From contig CAXXMY010000011.1 of assembly GCA_963663635.2 (NCBI GenBank), forward strand, positions 310,001-374,000: 64,000 nucleotides of DNA, read 5' to 3'. Within the stretch, counting starts at the first letter, position 1; each line of letters begins with the position of its first letter. The notes under the pieces are model-generated. The model was not told the DNA's origin. It searched no databases and worked only from the letters and a program-made list of their open reading frames with translations. Shown here one piece after another: positions 42,035 through 51,882 of this stretch. This DNA is from Poriferisodalis sp963663635. Lineage in GTDB: Bacteria; Actinomycetota; Acidimicrobiia; Acidimicrobiales; Poriferisodalaceae. Position numbers and translations under genes: made by a program.

Positions 42035-42817
42035 TCATGCCGCCTTTCGTGCGGCGAAGTACCACGGCATGACCAGCCGTTCGAGCAGGGCTGCGATCGC
42101 GTAGAGGCCGATGCCCACCAGTGATCCGGCCAGCACCGCCGCCCAAGCGTCGTCGTAGCGGGTCAGCCCGGCCGAATTGGTGATGACGTTGCCAAGCGCG
42201 TCCTGGCGGCCGCCGAAGTACTCGGCCACGATGGCGGCGATCACCGCCAGCGACGTGGCCAGCTTCAGCGCTGTGAAGAAGTAGGGCATCGCGTTCGGGA
42301 TGCGCACCTCGCGCATGATCCGCCACTTGCCAGCGCCGTAGGACTCCATGAGTTCGATCTGGCTGGGCTCCACCTGCCCCAGCCCCTTGGTCGTGTTGAT
42401 GAACACCGGGAAGAAGACCAGTACGACCACGACAGCCTGATTGGAGCGAGGCGACAGAATCCCGAACCACGCGTTGAAGATGGGTGCCAGCGCGACGATC
42501 GGCACGGCGTTGACCGCGACAGCCAACGGTGTGAGCGTTTCATGGGCCGAGCGGAAGACGGTCACCAGCACGGCCGCCACCGCTCCCACCACCACACCGG
42601 CCCCGAGCCCGGTGACGATGATGAAGCCAGTGATGCCGGTCGCTGTCGCAATTGCTTCGAAGTCGCCAACCAGCGCACTGCCGATGCGCGAGGGCGGTGG
42701 GAGTACGAAACCGTCGGGGCGGACTACCGCCAGCAGCGCCTCCCAGACGCCGAACATGACCACTGCGGCCACGACCGGCGGCAACCATGAACGCAGCACT
42801 GCCCGTGCCGCGGTCAC
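42035..42817 (-). CDS. ABC transporter permease
   Basis: The 260-residue protein has six hydrophobic segments and the cytoplasmic loop EPSQIELMESYGAGKWRIMRE, then VRIPNAMPYFFTALK, the EAA motif region that docks the ATPase. It belongs to the nitrate/sulfonate/taurine (SsuC/TauC-like) permease group. GTG 42817 overlaps the ATPase stop (GTGA). Confidence 0.88.
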   Translation of the reverse strand: MTAARAVLRSWLPPVVAAVVMFGVWEALLAVVRPDGFVLPPPSRIGSALVGDFEAIATATGITGFIIVTGLGAGVVVGAVAAVLVTVFRSAHETLTPLAVAVNAVPIVALAPIFNAWFGILSPRSNQAVVVVLVFFPVFINTTKGLGQVEPSQIELMESYGAGKWRIMREVRIPNAMPYFFTALKLATSLAVIAAIVAEYFGGRQDALGNVITNSAGLTRYDDAWAAVLAGSLVGIGLYAIAALLERLVMPWYFAARKAA

Positions 42818-43635
42818 GACGCCTGACCTCCTCGCAGTGCATCTCGCACTGCGGTCACGCTGGCGAAGAAGGCAGGGTCGTCGCGGGTCGCCTCGTTGCG
42901 CTCCCCCAAGTCGATGTCAATGACCGCGGAGATCCGCCCCGGCCGGGGCGACATCACCACAACCTTCGTGGACAGGAAAACCGCCTCGCCGATCGAGTGA
43001 GTCACGAAGATCACGGTGGTCTGGGTCTCCGTCCAGATCCGCAGCAACTCGTGCTGCATGTGCTCGCGGGTCATTTCGTCGAGTGCGCCGAACGGCTCGT
43101 CCATCAACAACAGTTCGGGATGGAACGACATGGCCCGGGCGATCGCAACGCGCTGCTGCATGCCGCCGGACAGCTCCGCCGGGTGGTGCCGGGCGAACTC
43201 GCTCAGCTTCACCAACTCCAGCATTTCGTCTGAGCGCCGACGCCGATCGGCCGCCTTCCAACCCATCAGCTCGAGTGGCAACTCGATATTGCGTGACACG
43301 TTGCGCCAGTCGAACAGGCCCGCCCTCTGGAACACCATCGAGTAGTCGCGGTCGAGGCGAGCTTGGTCAGCCGGCTTGCCGTTGACCTTGATCGACCCGT
43401 CGGTGACGGCGATCAGCGCGGCGATCAGCCTCAGCAGGGTGCTCTTGCCACAGCCGGACGGGCCGATCAGCGTGACAAACTCGCCTGAGCCGATCCGGAG
43501 ATCGATGTCGGTGAGCGCTGCGACCTCGTTGGAGCGCCCCGGGTTGAATACCTTGGAAACGCCCTCCACATCGACGGCGGCCGCGGCGGAACCGGCACCG
43601 CCGCTCTCGTCGTTGACTGCGGATGTATCGCTCAT
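42814..43635 (-). CDS. ABC transporter ATP-binding protein
   Basis: The 273-residue protein has Walker A LIGPSGCGKSTLLRL near residue 60, the signature AELSGGMQQRVAIARA near 155, Walker B LLLMDEPFGALDEMTRE near 175 and the switch His in VIFVTHSIGEA. This is the SsuB/TauB-like group and powers the NMT1-type importer. It is 13 bases after the first permease gene. Confidence 0.92.
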   Translation of the reverse strand: MSDTSAVNDESGGAGSAAAAVDVEGVSKVFNPGRSNEVAALTDIDLRIGSGEFVTLIGPSGCGKSTLLRLIAALIAVTDGSIKVNGKPADQARLDRDYSMVFQRAGLFDWRNVSRNIELPLELMGWKAADRRRRSDEMLELVKLSEFARHHPAELSGGMQQRVAIARAMSFHPELLLMDEPFGALDEMTREHMQHELLRIWTETQTTVIFVTHSIGEAVFLSTKVVVMSPRPGRISAVIDIDLGERNEATRDDPAFFASVTAVRDALRGGQAS

Positions 43636-43648
43636 GTGACAGCACCGC

Positions 43649-44626
43649 TCATATCACAGCCTCCCGGCCCTTGCGCCCCACCAGCGCGTACTCGACCGAC
43701 GAGATCACCGAGAAGACGAAGATCCCCAGAACGGCCGCGCCGAGCACCGCCACGTAGAGGCGCTCGGGCCCCGTCGTGTAGCGCTGAGCCTCTAGCAGCA
43801 CCCGGCGACCGAGCCCGCCATTCACCCCGGCTGAGATCTCGCCCACGATGGCGCCCACCACACTGGTAGTGGCAGCGATCTTGAACGCAGCGAAGAGGAA
43901 GGGCAGCGACGCCGGAAGGCGCAACCGCCACAGCGTCTGGCTCCACCGTGCGGCGTAGGAGTCCATCAACTCGACATCCTCAGACCGAGGTGACTGCAGG
44001 CCTCGGAGGCCGTTGATCGTGACCGGGAAGAAGGTCAGATAGGTGGCGATAATCGAGACCGACATCCAGTCCTGCCACTCGAACGGCAGGAAATCCAAGC
44101 TCTTTCGGCCCCAGATCACGATGATGGGCGCGATGGCGATCAGCGGGATGGTCTGGCTGGCGATGACGTGGGGCACGAGCGCGCGCTCCAAGCGGCCCGA
44201 GGAAGTCAGCACGATGGCGATGCCCAGGCCGACCACGACCCCGATGGCGAAACCCACTGCCGCCTCTCGCAGTGTGAAGGCTGCCTCCTTGGCGACAATC
44301 GACCAGAACGGCTCGCCGGTACCTCTCGGCTCTTTGAATATCCCCGAGACGATGTCAAGCACCGGCGGCATCTTCAGGTCGTTGGTCTCGGGCAGGAACG
44401 ATCCGATCACCGGCCAACTGGACTGGCCATCGTCGATGGCGGTTCCCACCGCCTTGTAGGCGCTGTAGGCGAAGCCCAGCAAGCACACGAAAATGGCCAG
44501 CACGACCACCTGGCGCGAGGTACGGCGGGTTCGAATGCGGCGGCGCTCGCGGGCGGCTTGCAGGCGGATGAACTGGTCGCGGACGATCGGGTCCGTGGTT
44601 GCCGGGGGAGCAGAGTCTGCTTGCAC
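43649..44626 (-). CDS. ABC transporter permease
   Basis: The 325-residue protein has a cytoplasmic N-terminus with RRRIRTRRTSRQVVVL, six hydrophobic segments and the EAA-type loop EDVELMDSYAARWSQTLWRL, with LPASLPFLFAAFK. GTG 44626 is 10 bases after the luciferase-like gene stop. Two different permeases with one ATPase imply a heterodimeric membrane channel. Confidence 0.88.
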   Translation of the reverse strand: MQADSAPPATTDPIVRDQFIRLQAARERRRIRTRRTSRQVVVLAIFVCLLGFAYSAYKAVGTAIDDGQSSWPVIGSFLPETNDLKMPPVLDIVSGIFKEPRGTGEPFWSIVAKEAAFTLREAAVGFAIGVVVGLGIAIVLTSSGRLERALVPHVIASQTIPLIAIAPIIVIWGRKSLDFLPFEWQDWMSVSIIATYLTFFPVTINGLRGLQSPRSEDVELMDSYAARWSQTLWRLRLPASLPFLFAAFKIAATTSVVGAIVGEISAGVNGGLGRRVLLEAQRYTTGPERLYVAVLGAAVLGIFVFSVISSVEYALVGRKGREAVI

Positions 44627-44636
44627 GACGCGCCAG

Positions 44637-45638
44637 TCAGGATTCCAGCGCCGGAATGATCCGCTGGCCGTAGGCGTTCAGGGTCTCGTCGGGGGCGTCG
44701 TGCATCAGATAAATCGCGAACTGGTTGACGCCCAACTGGCGCAGCTCGCTGAGCCGGGCGATGTGGCTGCTGGCGTCCCCGAGGATGCAGAAGCGGTCGA
44801 TCACGTCGTCGGGCACGAAGTCGGTGTGGATGTTGCCGGCCTTGCCGTGCTCGGCGTAGTCGTAGCCCTCGCGCCCGGAGATGTAGTCGGTGAGTGCTTG
44901 GGGCACCCCGCCGCCAGCGTCGCCGTAGCGCTCCACAAGGTCGGCCACATGGTTGCCGACCATGCCCCCGAACCACCGGCACTGGTCGCGCTGGTGGGCG
45001 AGGTTGTCGCCCACGTAGGCCGGTGCGGCCACACATATGTAGAGATCATCGGGGTCTCGACCTGCTTCGGCCGCGGCCCGGCGAACTGCAGCGACGGTCC
45101 ACTCGGTGATCTGAGGGTCGGCCAGCTGCAGGATGAAGCCGTCGGCTTGCTCGCCGCAGAGTTGCAGCGCCCGCGGCCCATATGCGGCCATCCAGATATC
45201 GAGCCGGCTGCCCACCGACCACGGGAATTGCTGCTGGGTGCCGTTGTATTCGACCTCGCGGCCCTCGGCCAAGCCCTTGATGACCTTCATCGACTCGGCC
45301 AATGTGGCGAGGCTGGTGGGGGTGTGGCCCAGCACCCGCATCGCCGAGTCGCCCCGGCCGATGCCGCAGACCGTCCGATTGCCGAACATATCGTTGAGCG
45401 TGGCGAACAGCGAAGCCGTCACCGTCGGGTTCCGGGTGCCCGGGTTGGTGACCATCGGGCCGACGATCATGCGGTTCGTGGCCGACAGCATCTGGCTGTA
45501 GATCACATAGGGCTCTTGCCACAGCACGTGGCTGTCGAAGGTCCACCCGTAGGAGAACCCGAGAGTTTCTGCTCGCCGGGCCAGATCGACCACTCGCCAC
45601 GCGGGAGGATCTGTCTGTAGAACAACGCCAAAATCCAT
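44637..45638 (-). CDS. Luciferase-like (F420-type) oxidoreductase in a pyrimidine-type cluster
   Basis: The 333-residue protein opens MDFGVVLQTDPPAWRVVDLA and has FSYGWTFDSHVLWQEPYVIY, VGPMVTNPGTRNPTVTASLF, RTVCGIGRGDSAMRVLG and GPRALQLCGEQADGFIL. It resembles a subgroup annotated as F420-dependent that is often found beside dihydropyrimidinase genes. The cofactor is not proven. Its place between dihydropyrimidinase and the importer suggests a redox step on the imported ring compound. Confidence 0.85.
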   Translation of the reverse strand: MDFGVVLQTDPPAWRVVDLARRAETLGFSYGWTFDSHVLWQEPYVIYSQMLSATNRMIVGPMVTNPGTRNPTVTASLFATLNDMFGNRTVCGIGRGDSAMRVLGHTPTSLATLAESMKVIKGLAEGREVEYNGTQQQFPWSVGSRLDIWMAAYGPRALQLCGEQADGFILQLADPQITEWTVAAVRRAAAEAGRDPDDLYICVAAPAYVGDNLAHQRDQCRWFGGMVGNHVADLVERYGDAGGGVPQALTDYISGREGYDYAEHGKAGNIHTDFVPDDVIDRFCILGDASSHIARLSELRQLGVNQFAIYLMHDAPDETLNAYGQRIIPALES

Positions 45639-45704
45639 GTTCTTGGTCCTCCGATTCGGTCAGCGGGATGGAAATGTGGTGGAGCTGGGTCGCAGCGTCG
45701 CTGC

Positions 45705-47114
45705 CTACTGCAGGTACTGGCAGAGGCCCCGCCGCAGGTACTGGCCGTCGCCCGCACGGCCCAGGTACTGACCGTTGTCGATGATCTTGCGGCCTCGTGA
45801 GAAGACCGTGTCGACGTGCCCGGTCACCTCGACGCCCTCGTAAGCCGAGTGGTCGATGTTCATGTGATGGTTGTCCACGCTGACGGTCCAGCGCCTGTCG
45901 GGGTCATAGATCACGACGTCGGCGTCGGCACCCGCCCCGATGACCCCTTTGCGCGGGTACAAGCCCATCATGCGGGCCGGGGTGGTGGAGCACAGCTCGA
46001 CCCAGCGAGCCAGGCCGATCTCGCCAGTGACCACGCCTTGGTAGATCATGTCCATGCGGTGCTCGACGCCGCCGATTCCGTTGGGGATCGCCCGGAAATC
46101 GCCCAGGCCCAGCTCCTTCTGCTCTTTCATGCAGAACGGGCAGTGGTCGGTGGACACGACGGCCAGGTCGTTGGTTCGCAGACCTTTCCAGAGCGCATCC
46201 TGGTGGCCTTCGGCCCGGGAGCGGATCGGTGTCGAGCACACGTATGCCGCGCCCCCGAAACCAGGCCGGTCAAGGTGCTCTTCCAAGCTGAAGTGCAGGT
46301 ACTGAGGGCAGGTCTCGGCGAATACGTTCATGCCGGCGTCGCGCGCCAGTGCCACCTGCTCCAAAGCCTCGGCCGCCGACAGATGCACGATGTACAACGG
46401 CGACGCTCCCACCTTGGCCAGCTGGATGGCCCGGTGCGTGGCCTCTGACTCCAATTCCTTGCGTCGCACATACCCGTGGGTGACCGGAGCGGTCTCGCCC
46501 CGCTCGAAGGCCTGCGCAGCCAGCACGTCGATGGCCAAGCCGTTCTCGGCGTGCATCATGATCAGCCCGCCGTTGCCGGCGGCCTGCTGCATGGCCCGCA
46601 GGATCTGGCCGTCGTCGGCCAGAAACACTCCCGGATAGGCCATGAACAGCTTGAAGCTGGTGATGCCCTCGTTGACCAGCAGGTCCATCTCTTTGAGCGA
46701 GTCGTTGTCGACGCCGCCGATGATCATGTGGAAGCCGAAGTCGACGGCGCAGTTGCCCTCGGCCTTGGCCATCCAGGTGTCGAGGCTCTCGCGCACGTTC
46801 TCACCGGTCTTTTGCACTGCGAAGTCGATGATGGTGGTGGTGCCGCCCCAGGCCGCGGCCCGGGTGCCCGTCTCGAAGGTGTCGGAAGCGTACGTGCCAC
46901 CGAACGGCAGCTCCATGTGGGTGTGCACGTCCACCCCGCCGGGCACCACCAGACGTCCGGTGGCGTCGACGACTTCGGCGCCCTGCTCGGCTCCGATCGC
47001 GATGTCGCTGCCAGGTTGCAGCACGGCCACGATCTGCTCGCCGTCGATGAGCACCTCGGCCGGATCCGCTCCGGTCGAGCTGACAACAGTGCCTCCCTTG
47101 ATCAGCGTTGCCAT
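45705..47114 (-). CDS. hydA: Dihydropyrimidinase / D-hydantoinase
   Basis: The 469-residue enzyme has VVPGGVDVHTHMELPFGGTY with the HxH zinc site near residue 58, EGITSFKLFMAYPG near 150 with the carboxylated Lys, MMHAENGLAID, PLYIVHLSAAEALEQV and VSTDHCPF with the Asp. It opens dihydropyrimidine or hydantoin rings to N-carbamoyl amino acids in the cytoplasm. The next enzyme upstream (47172-48014) would remove the carbamoyl group. Confidence 0.92.
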   Translation of the reverse strand: MATLIKGGTVVSSTGADPAEVLIDGEQIVAVLQPGSDIAIGAEQGAEVVDATGRLVVPGGVDVHTHMELPFGGTYASDTFETGTRAAAWGGTTTIIDFAVQKTGENVRESLDTWMAKAEGNCAVDFGFHMIIGGVDNDSLKEMDLLVNEGITSFKLFMAYPGVFLADDGQILRAMQQAAGNGGLIMMHAENGLAIDVLAAQAFERGETAPVTHGYVRRKELESEATHRAIQLAKVGASPLYIVHLSAAEALEQVALARDAGMNVFAETCPQYLHFSLEEHLDRPGFGGAAYVCSTPIRSRAEGHQDALWKGLRTNDLAVVSTDHCPFCMKEQKELGLGDFRAIPNGIGGVEHRMDMIYQGVVTGEIGLARWVELCSTTPARMMGLYPRKGVIGAGADADVVIYDPDRRWTVSVDNHHMNIDHSAYEGVEVTGHVDTVFSRGRKIIDNGQYLGRAGDGQYLRRGLCQYLQ

Positions 47115-47171
47115 CTTCGTGTCCTTTTGGTCGTGGCGTGTCGTAGGTGATCCGGATCAGGATCACCCGGC

Positions 47172-48014
47172 TCAGGGCGCCGTCAGCGGCCCGTAGCTGT
47201 CGGGGCGCCGGTCCCGGTAGAACGCCCACTGGTTGCGCACCTCGTCGATCAGCTCGAGGTCGAGTTCGCGCACCACGAGCTCGTCGTCCCGGTCCGATGC
47301 GGCCGATTCCACGATCTGACCCCGCGGGTTGGCGAAATACGAGGTCCCGTAGAAGTCGTTGTCGCCCAGCGGCTCGACGCCGACCCGGTTGATGGCCCCG
47401 ACGTAGTACATGTTGGCCGCCGCAGCGGAGGTCTGTTCAAGCTGCCACAGGTAGGCGGACAGTCCCCGGCTGGTGGCCGAGGGGTTGAACACGATCTCCG
47501 CGCCGGCGAGTCCGAGGGCTCGCCAGCCCTCGGGGAAGTGGCGGTCGTAGCAGATATACACGCCGACGGTGCCGACCGCGGTCTCGAACACCGGGTAGCC
47601 GAGGTTGCCCGGCCGGAAGTAGAACTTCTCCCAGAACCCCTTGACCTGCGGGATGTGGTTCTTGCGGTACTTGCCGAGGTAGGTCCCGTCGGCGTCGATC
47701 ACCGCTGCGGTGTTGTAGAGGAACCCGGCCTTTTCTCGCTCGTACATCGGCACGACGAGCACCATCTCGTGCTTGGCGGCCAGCTCACAAAAGCGCTTGG
47801 TAGTCGGCCCATCGGGAATGGCTTCCGCGTAGGAGTAGTACTCGGCGTCTTGCACCTGGCAGAAGTAGGGGCCGTAGAACAGCTCCTGAAAGCACATCAC
47901 CCGGGTGCCGGCGGCGGCGGCCTCGGCGACGTGCTTTTCGTGCAGCTCGATCATGGACTCCTTGTCGCCGGTCCAAGCCACTTGAACGATTGCAGCGGTC
48001 ACCGTTCGTGCCAT
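47172..48014 (-). CDS. N-carbamoyl-beta-alanine amidohydrolase-type nitrilase-superfamily enzyme
   Basis: The 280-residue protein has the Glu-Lys-Cys triad: MCFQELFYGPYF, GKYRKNHIPQVKGFWEKFYF and GVYICYDRHFPEGWR. The KFYFRPG and NPSATSRGLSAYLW segments are typical of beta-ureidopropionases and related N-carbamoyl hydrolases. It would release CO2, ammonia and beta-alanine or another amino acid. ATG 48014 heads the minus-strand operon; the promoter should be in the 126-base gap to the MFS gene. Confidence 0.9.
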   Translation of the reverse strand: MARTVTAAIVQVAWTGDKESMIELHEKHVAEAAAAGTRVMCFQELFYGPYFCQVQDAEYYSYAEAIPDGPTTKRFCELAAKHEMVLVVPMYEREKAGFLYNTAAVIDADGTYLGKYRKNHIPQVKGFWEKFYFRPGNLGYPVFETAVGTVGVYICYDRHFPEGWRALGLAGAEIVFNPSATSRGLSAYLWQLEQTSAAAANMYYVGAINRVGVEPLGDNDFYGTSYFANPRGQIVESAASDRDDELVVRELDLELIDEVRNQWAFYRDRRPDSYGPLTAP

Positions 48015-48140
48015 GTGGTGCCTCCCTCGCTCGATCAGCGGACCTGCATCCGTGGTGAATGGAAAGAAAGAAGCCTAGATCAGGGCGCGAAGGGCATTCG
48101 CCCCCGACGCGCACCAGACCGAATCGGGCAGGATGTACCG

Positions 48141-49436
48141 ATGTCCAAACGGCGCACCGCCTTCCGCGGCTGGAGGGTGGTGACCGCCGGAGGAATCACA
48201 CAAGGCCTCCAGGCCGCGCTGGTGATGCACGCGATGGGCTCGTACCTCGTCGAGCTCGAGAAGGAATTCGGCTGGAGCAAGACGGCCCTGTCGGGTGCGT
48301 TTGCCATGAATCGCGCCGAGACGGCACTGCTCGGTCCCGCGCAAGGCTGGCTGCTCGATCGCTTTGGGCCTCGGGTCATTGCCCGAACCGGAGCCGTGTT
48401 CATGGCGATCGGCTTCGTCGCGTTCAGCCAGCTCCAGTCGCTATGGCAGTTCTACGGCGCGTTCCTGTTGCTGGCCATCGGAACGGGCTTTTGCGGCTTC
48501 TTGACCGTCACGGTCTCGATCGTGCGCTGGTTCGAGCGGCTGCGGGCCCGAGCGCTGGCAATCGGCGGCATGGGCCTCGCTGTCGGCGGCATGGGCGTGC
48601 CGTTGGTGGTGCTGTCGTTCTCGCGCTTCGGATGGCGCACCACCGCTGCGGTGTCCGGTGTCGGGGGCGCCATGGTGGCCTGGTGGCTCGCCAAGTACCT
48701 CGAAGGACGGCCCGAGGACTATGGCCAAGAGGTGGACGGCGGTGCCGTCGTTGTCGCCAATGGCCGCACAGTGCGGGCCGAAGGCCTCTCGGACATCCAC
48801 TTCACCGCCGCCGAGGCAGTGCGCACACGAGCGTTCTGGATGATCTCGCTCGGGCACATGAGCGCGTTGCTGGTGGTCGGTGCCGTCATGGCCCACCTCC
48901 AGCTCTATCTGACGGCAGAACGGGGGTACTCGCTGCAGCGGGCCAGCTTCGTGGCTGCAGCGCTGCCGCTGATGCAACTGGCTGGCATGGCCGTCGGCGG
49001 CTGGCTGGGCGACCGCGTCAACAAACGATTGATCGCCTCGATTGCCATGCTTGGACACTCTGCGGGCTTGCTGCTGCTCGCCTGGGCGCCGAACATGACG
49101 GTGATCGTGGCGTTCCTGCTGCTGCACGGGCTGGCTTGGGGGGCGCGAGGGCCGCTCATGCAAGCATTGCGAGCCGACTACTTCGGCTCGTCCTCGTTCG
49201 CAGCGATCATGGGCATCAGCTCGGTCATCGTGATGACCGGGCCGGTCGTGGGCCCGCTGGCGGCGGGCTGGCTGGCCGATGAGACCGGCAGTTATGCCTT
49301 CGGCTTCGTCGCACTCGCAATCCTGACCGGAATGGGAATGCTGTTCTTCGTGCTTGCCAAGCCGCCCGCTCCGCCGGTTCGCTCAACGGGCGGTGCAGCA
49401 AGCACCGATTCTCCCCAGCGCCAGGTGGCAGGCTGA
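48141..49436 (+). CDS. Major facilitator superfamily transporter
   Basis: The 431-residue protein has 12 hydrophobic segments and the loop motif GWLLDRFGPRVIARTGAVFM near residue 75, repeated after the middle as GGWLGDRVNKRLIASIAML. This is the monocarboxylate-porter-like arrangement of many bacterial MFS proteins. ATG 48141 follows AGGA by 8 bases. It is divergent from the pyrimidine-type cluster and only 5 bases before the P450 gene, so it may serve either pathway. Confidence 0.87.
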   Translation: MSKRRTAFRGWRVVTAGGITQGLQAALVMHAMGSYLVELEKEFGWSKTALSGAFAMNRAETALLGPAQGWLLDRFGPRVIARTGAVFMAIGFVAFSQLQSLWQFYGAFLLLAIGTGFCGFLTVTVSIVRWFERLRARALAIGGMGLAVGGMGVPLVVLSFSRFGWRTTAAVSGVGGAMVAWWLAKYLEGRPEDYGQEVDGGAVVVANGRTVRAEGLSDIHFTAAEAVRTRAFWMISLGHMSALLVVGAVMAHLQLYLTAERGYSLQRASFVAAALPLMQLAGMAVGGWLGDRVNKRLIASIAMLGHSAGLLLLAWAPNMTVIVAFLLLHGLAWGARGPLMQALRADYFGSSSFAAIMGISSVIVMTGPVVGPLAAGWLADETGSYAFGFVALAILTGMGMLFFVLAKPPAPPVRSTGGAASTDSPQRQVAG

Positions 49437-49441
49437 GCGCG

Positions 49442-50827
49442 ATGCCCGCCGCCATCGACTCGCCAGGTGGCACCGAGGTGGCCCCAGACCCGACGCCGCT
49501 GTTCGACCCGCGTACGTATCTCGACGGCGTTCCCCACGATCTGATCGCAGAGCTGCGAGCGCACGCACCAGTCCGGTGGATCGGCGAGCCCGAGCTGATG
49601 GGCTGGGAACCGGGGCCTGGGTTCTGGGCGGTGCTCACCCACGAGTTGATGAACCGGGTGCTCCGCGACCCGGCGACGTTCTCGTCGCACCTCGGCGCGA
49701 CGCAGATCCGCGACCCGAAGACCGCCGAAATGCTCGCGTTCGTCCAGCGGATGATGCTGAACCAAGACCCGCCCCAGCACACGCGGCTGCGCCGGTTGCT
49801 CATGCGCTCGTTTACGCCGAGCGCCGTCGTCGAACTTGAGGCCACCATTTCAATTCGGGCGCAAACACTGGTCGACAATGTGGTGCACCTGGGCCGCGCC
49901 GACTTCGCGAAGGATGTCTCCGCCGAGCTGCCGCTGTTGACGCTCGCGGACATCATGGGCGTGCCGACTGAGGACCGGATGCTGCTGTTCGACTGGTCGA
50001 ATCGGGTCATCGGCTACCAGGACGCCGAGTACGCGGTCTCCGACGCCTTCGACCCGGCGGCAGGCACTGAGATGGCAAAGCGTTCGCGTGAGGTGCGCGC
50101 CCGGATCCGACCCGGCCCTGACGGCCGTCTGCCCGATCCTCGGTCGCGAGAAGGCCTCGCTGACATGTACTCGTACGCGCATGACCTCGCCGAGCACAAG
50201 AGGGCGAACCCCGGGTCGGATGTGGTGTCGATACTGCTGTCCGCGCCCGACGACGAGGGTGGCATCACCAACGACGAGTTCGAGACGATGTTCTTCCTGT
50301 TCGCCGTTGCGGGCAACGAGACGCTGCGAAACGGCATTCCCGGCGGCATGTGGTCGCTACTGCAACATCCCGACCAGATGGCGAGGCTCATCGCCGACCG
50401 CTCGCTGCTTCCGAGCGCAATCGAGGAGATGCTGCGGTTCATGCCGCCGGTCGTGCACTTCCGGCGCACCGCCACTCGCGACACCGAGCTCGGCGGTCGC
50501 AAGGTGCGCTCGGGTGACAAGGTGGTCGTGTTCCACGTCGCGGCGAATCGGGATCCGGCTGTGTTCGACGATCCCAACCGATTCGACATCGAGCGCAGCC
50601 CCAACGACCACGTGACATTCGGCGCCGGCCCGCACTTCTGCTTGGGAGCGCATATTGCGCGGCGCCAGATGACTGCCATGTTCTCCGAGGCACTGTGGCG
50701 GCTGCCGAACCTGCGAATGGATCCCGATCCGGCCCGACCGCCCGAGCGCCTGCTGTCGAACTTCCAGCACGGCTTCAAGCATCTTCCGGTGGTGTGGGAC
50801 GCACCGACCCTCGAGGAGGTCCAGTGA
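49442..50827 (+). CDS. Cytochrome P450
   Basis: The 461-residue protein has the I-helix AVAGNETLRNG, the ExxR motif IEEMLRFMPP and the heme loop FGAGPHFCLGAHIARRQ with the thiolate Cys. AGNET instead of AGxDT is known from actinobacterial CYP124/125/142-type enzymes, which act on lipids, sterols or terpenoids. A ferredoxin partner is not in the window. Four-base overlap with the next gene (GTGA). Confidence 0.92.
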   Translation: MPAAIDSPGGTEVAPDPTPLFDPRTYLDGVPHDLIAELRAHAPVRWIGEPELMGWEPGPGFWAVLTHELMNRVLRDPATFSSHLGATQIRDPKTAEMLAFVQRMMLNQDPPQHTRLRRLLMRSFTPSAVVELEATISIRAQTLVDNVVHLGRADFAKDVSAELPLLTLADIMGVPTEDRMLLFDWSNRVIGYQDAEYAVSDAFDPAAGTEMAKRSREVRARIRPGPDGRLPDPRSREGLADMYSYAHDLAEHKRANPGSDVVSILLSAPDDEGGITNDEFETMFFLFAVAGNETLRNGIPGGMWSLLQHPDQMARLIADRSLLPSAIEEMLRFMPPVVHFRRTATRDTELGGRKVRSGDKVVVFHVAANRDPAVFDDPNRFDIERSPNDHVTFGAGPHFCLGAHIARRQMTAMFSEALWRLPNLRMDPDPARPPERLLSNFQHGFKHLPVVWDAPTLEEVQ

Positions 50828-51882
50828 GCGCCAGCACACGCCGCAACGGGGTGCCCGCGACGACGTCAGTGCACGGCGCGGTGCCGCCGATTCGTGTCGG
50901 TGTGACTCCTGACGTCAAGCTGTGGTCGCGGCCCTGGTCGGAGCGCCGCGAGATGGTCGAACTCGTCGCCGACGCCGGCATCGACCACATGTTCTTCGCC
51001 GATCACGTCAGCTTCCGGATCGGTCACGGCAATGACGGCATGGTGACCGCAGCCGCGCTGGCGAACCTGCATCCTGAATTGGGCGTCTACTTGGGCGTTT
51101 ACTTGCTGCCCCTGCGTCATCCCGTTCCAGTGGCGCGCCAGCTCGCGAACCTCGCCGAGATGGCACCAGGACGCATCAGCTTCGGCGTCGGCATCGGCGG
51201 CGACGATCGGCACGAGGTCGAGGTGTGCGGGGTTGATCCGCGCACGCGTGGGCGGCGCACCGACGAGTCATTGGAGATCGTTCTGCGGCTGCTTCGCGGC
51301 GACACCGTGAGTCACGACGGCGAGTTCTTCTCGTTCGAGGCGGCTCGCATCGTGCCGGTACCCGATCCTCCCATTCCCACCTACGTGGGCGGTCGATCCG
51401 ATGCGGCACTGCGGCGCGCAGGGCGCTTCGCCGACGGCTGGCTCGGCGTCTGGTGCTCGGCTCGGCGTTACGCCCAGGCGCTGGGGGTGTTCTCGGAGTC
51501 TGCAGCGACGCGGCGAGCGATCGATGCGCCGGCGCCCGAGGTACCCGACCACGGAATCCAATTGTGGGTCGGTCTCGGTGACAACCGGGCGCATGCCGCC
51601 GGGTTCGTCGGACCAGAGCTGGAACGCTTCTACCGTGTGCCGTTCGCTAGCTTCGAGAAGTACACGCCACACGGCACCGTCGACGATGTCGTGGAGTTCT
51701 TCTTGCCCTATTTGGCCGAAGGCTGCCGGCACGTCAACATCACCCCGTGCGGTCCGGACCCCGTCGAGGCGATACTGGCGACCGGGGAAATCGCCCGTCG
51801 CTTGCGGCAGGCAGATCCGCTGGCGCGCACAGCGTCGTCGGGAGCGGCCCGCGGCGAGCGGTCCGGGAACGAGCAACCATGA
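50824..51882 (+). CDS. Luciferase-like (LLM class, F420-type) oxidoreductase
   Basis: GTG 50824 gives 352 residues: IRVGVTPDVKLWSRPWSERR, HMFFADHVSFRIGHGNDGM, GRISFGVGIGGDDRHEVEVC and PTYVGGRSDAALRRAGRFAD. The pattern is that of F420-dependent luciferase-like enzymes of actinobacteria. It overlaps both the P450 stop and the TauD-type start by four bases, so the three are translated together. Confidence 0.87.
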   Translation: MSASTRRNGVPATTSVHGAVPPIRVGVTPDVKLWSRPWSERREMVELVADAGIDHMFFADHVSFRIGHGNDGMVTAAALANLHPELGVYLGVYLLPLRHPVPVARQLANLAEMAPGRISFGVGIGGDDRHEVEVCGVDPRTRGRRTDESLEIVLRLLRGDTVSHDGEFFSFEAARIVPVPDPPIPTYVGGRSDAALRRAGRFADGWLGVWCSARRYAQALGVFSESAATRRAIDAPAPEVPDHGIQLWVGLGDNRAHAAGFVGPELERFYRVPFASFEKYTPHGTVDDVVEFFLPYLAEGCRHVNITPCGPDPVEAILATGEIARRLRQADPLARTASSGAARGERSGNEQP

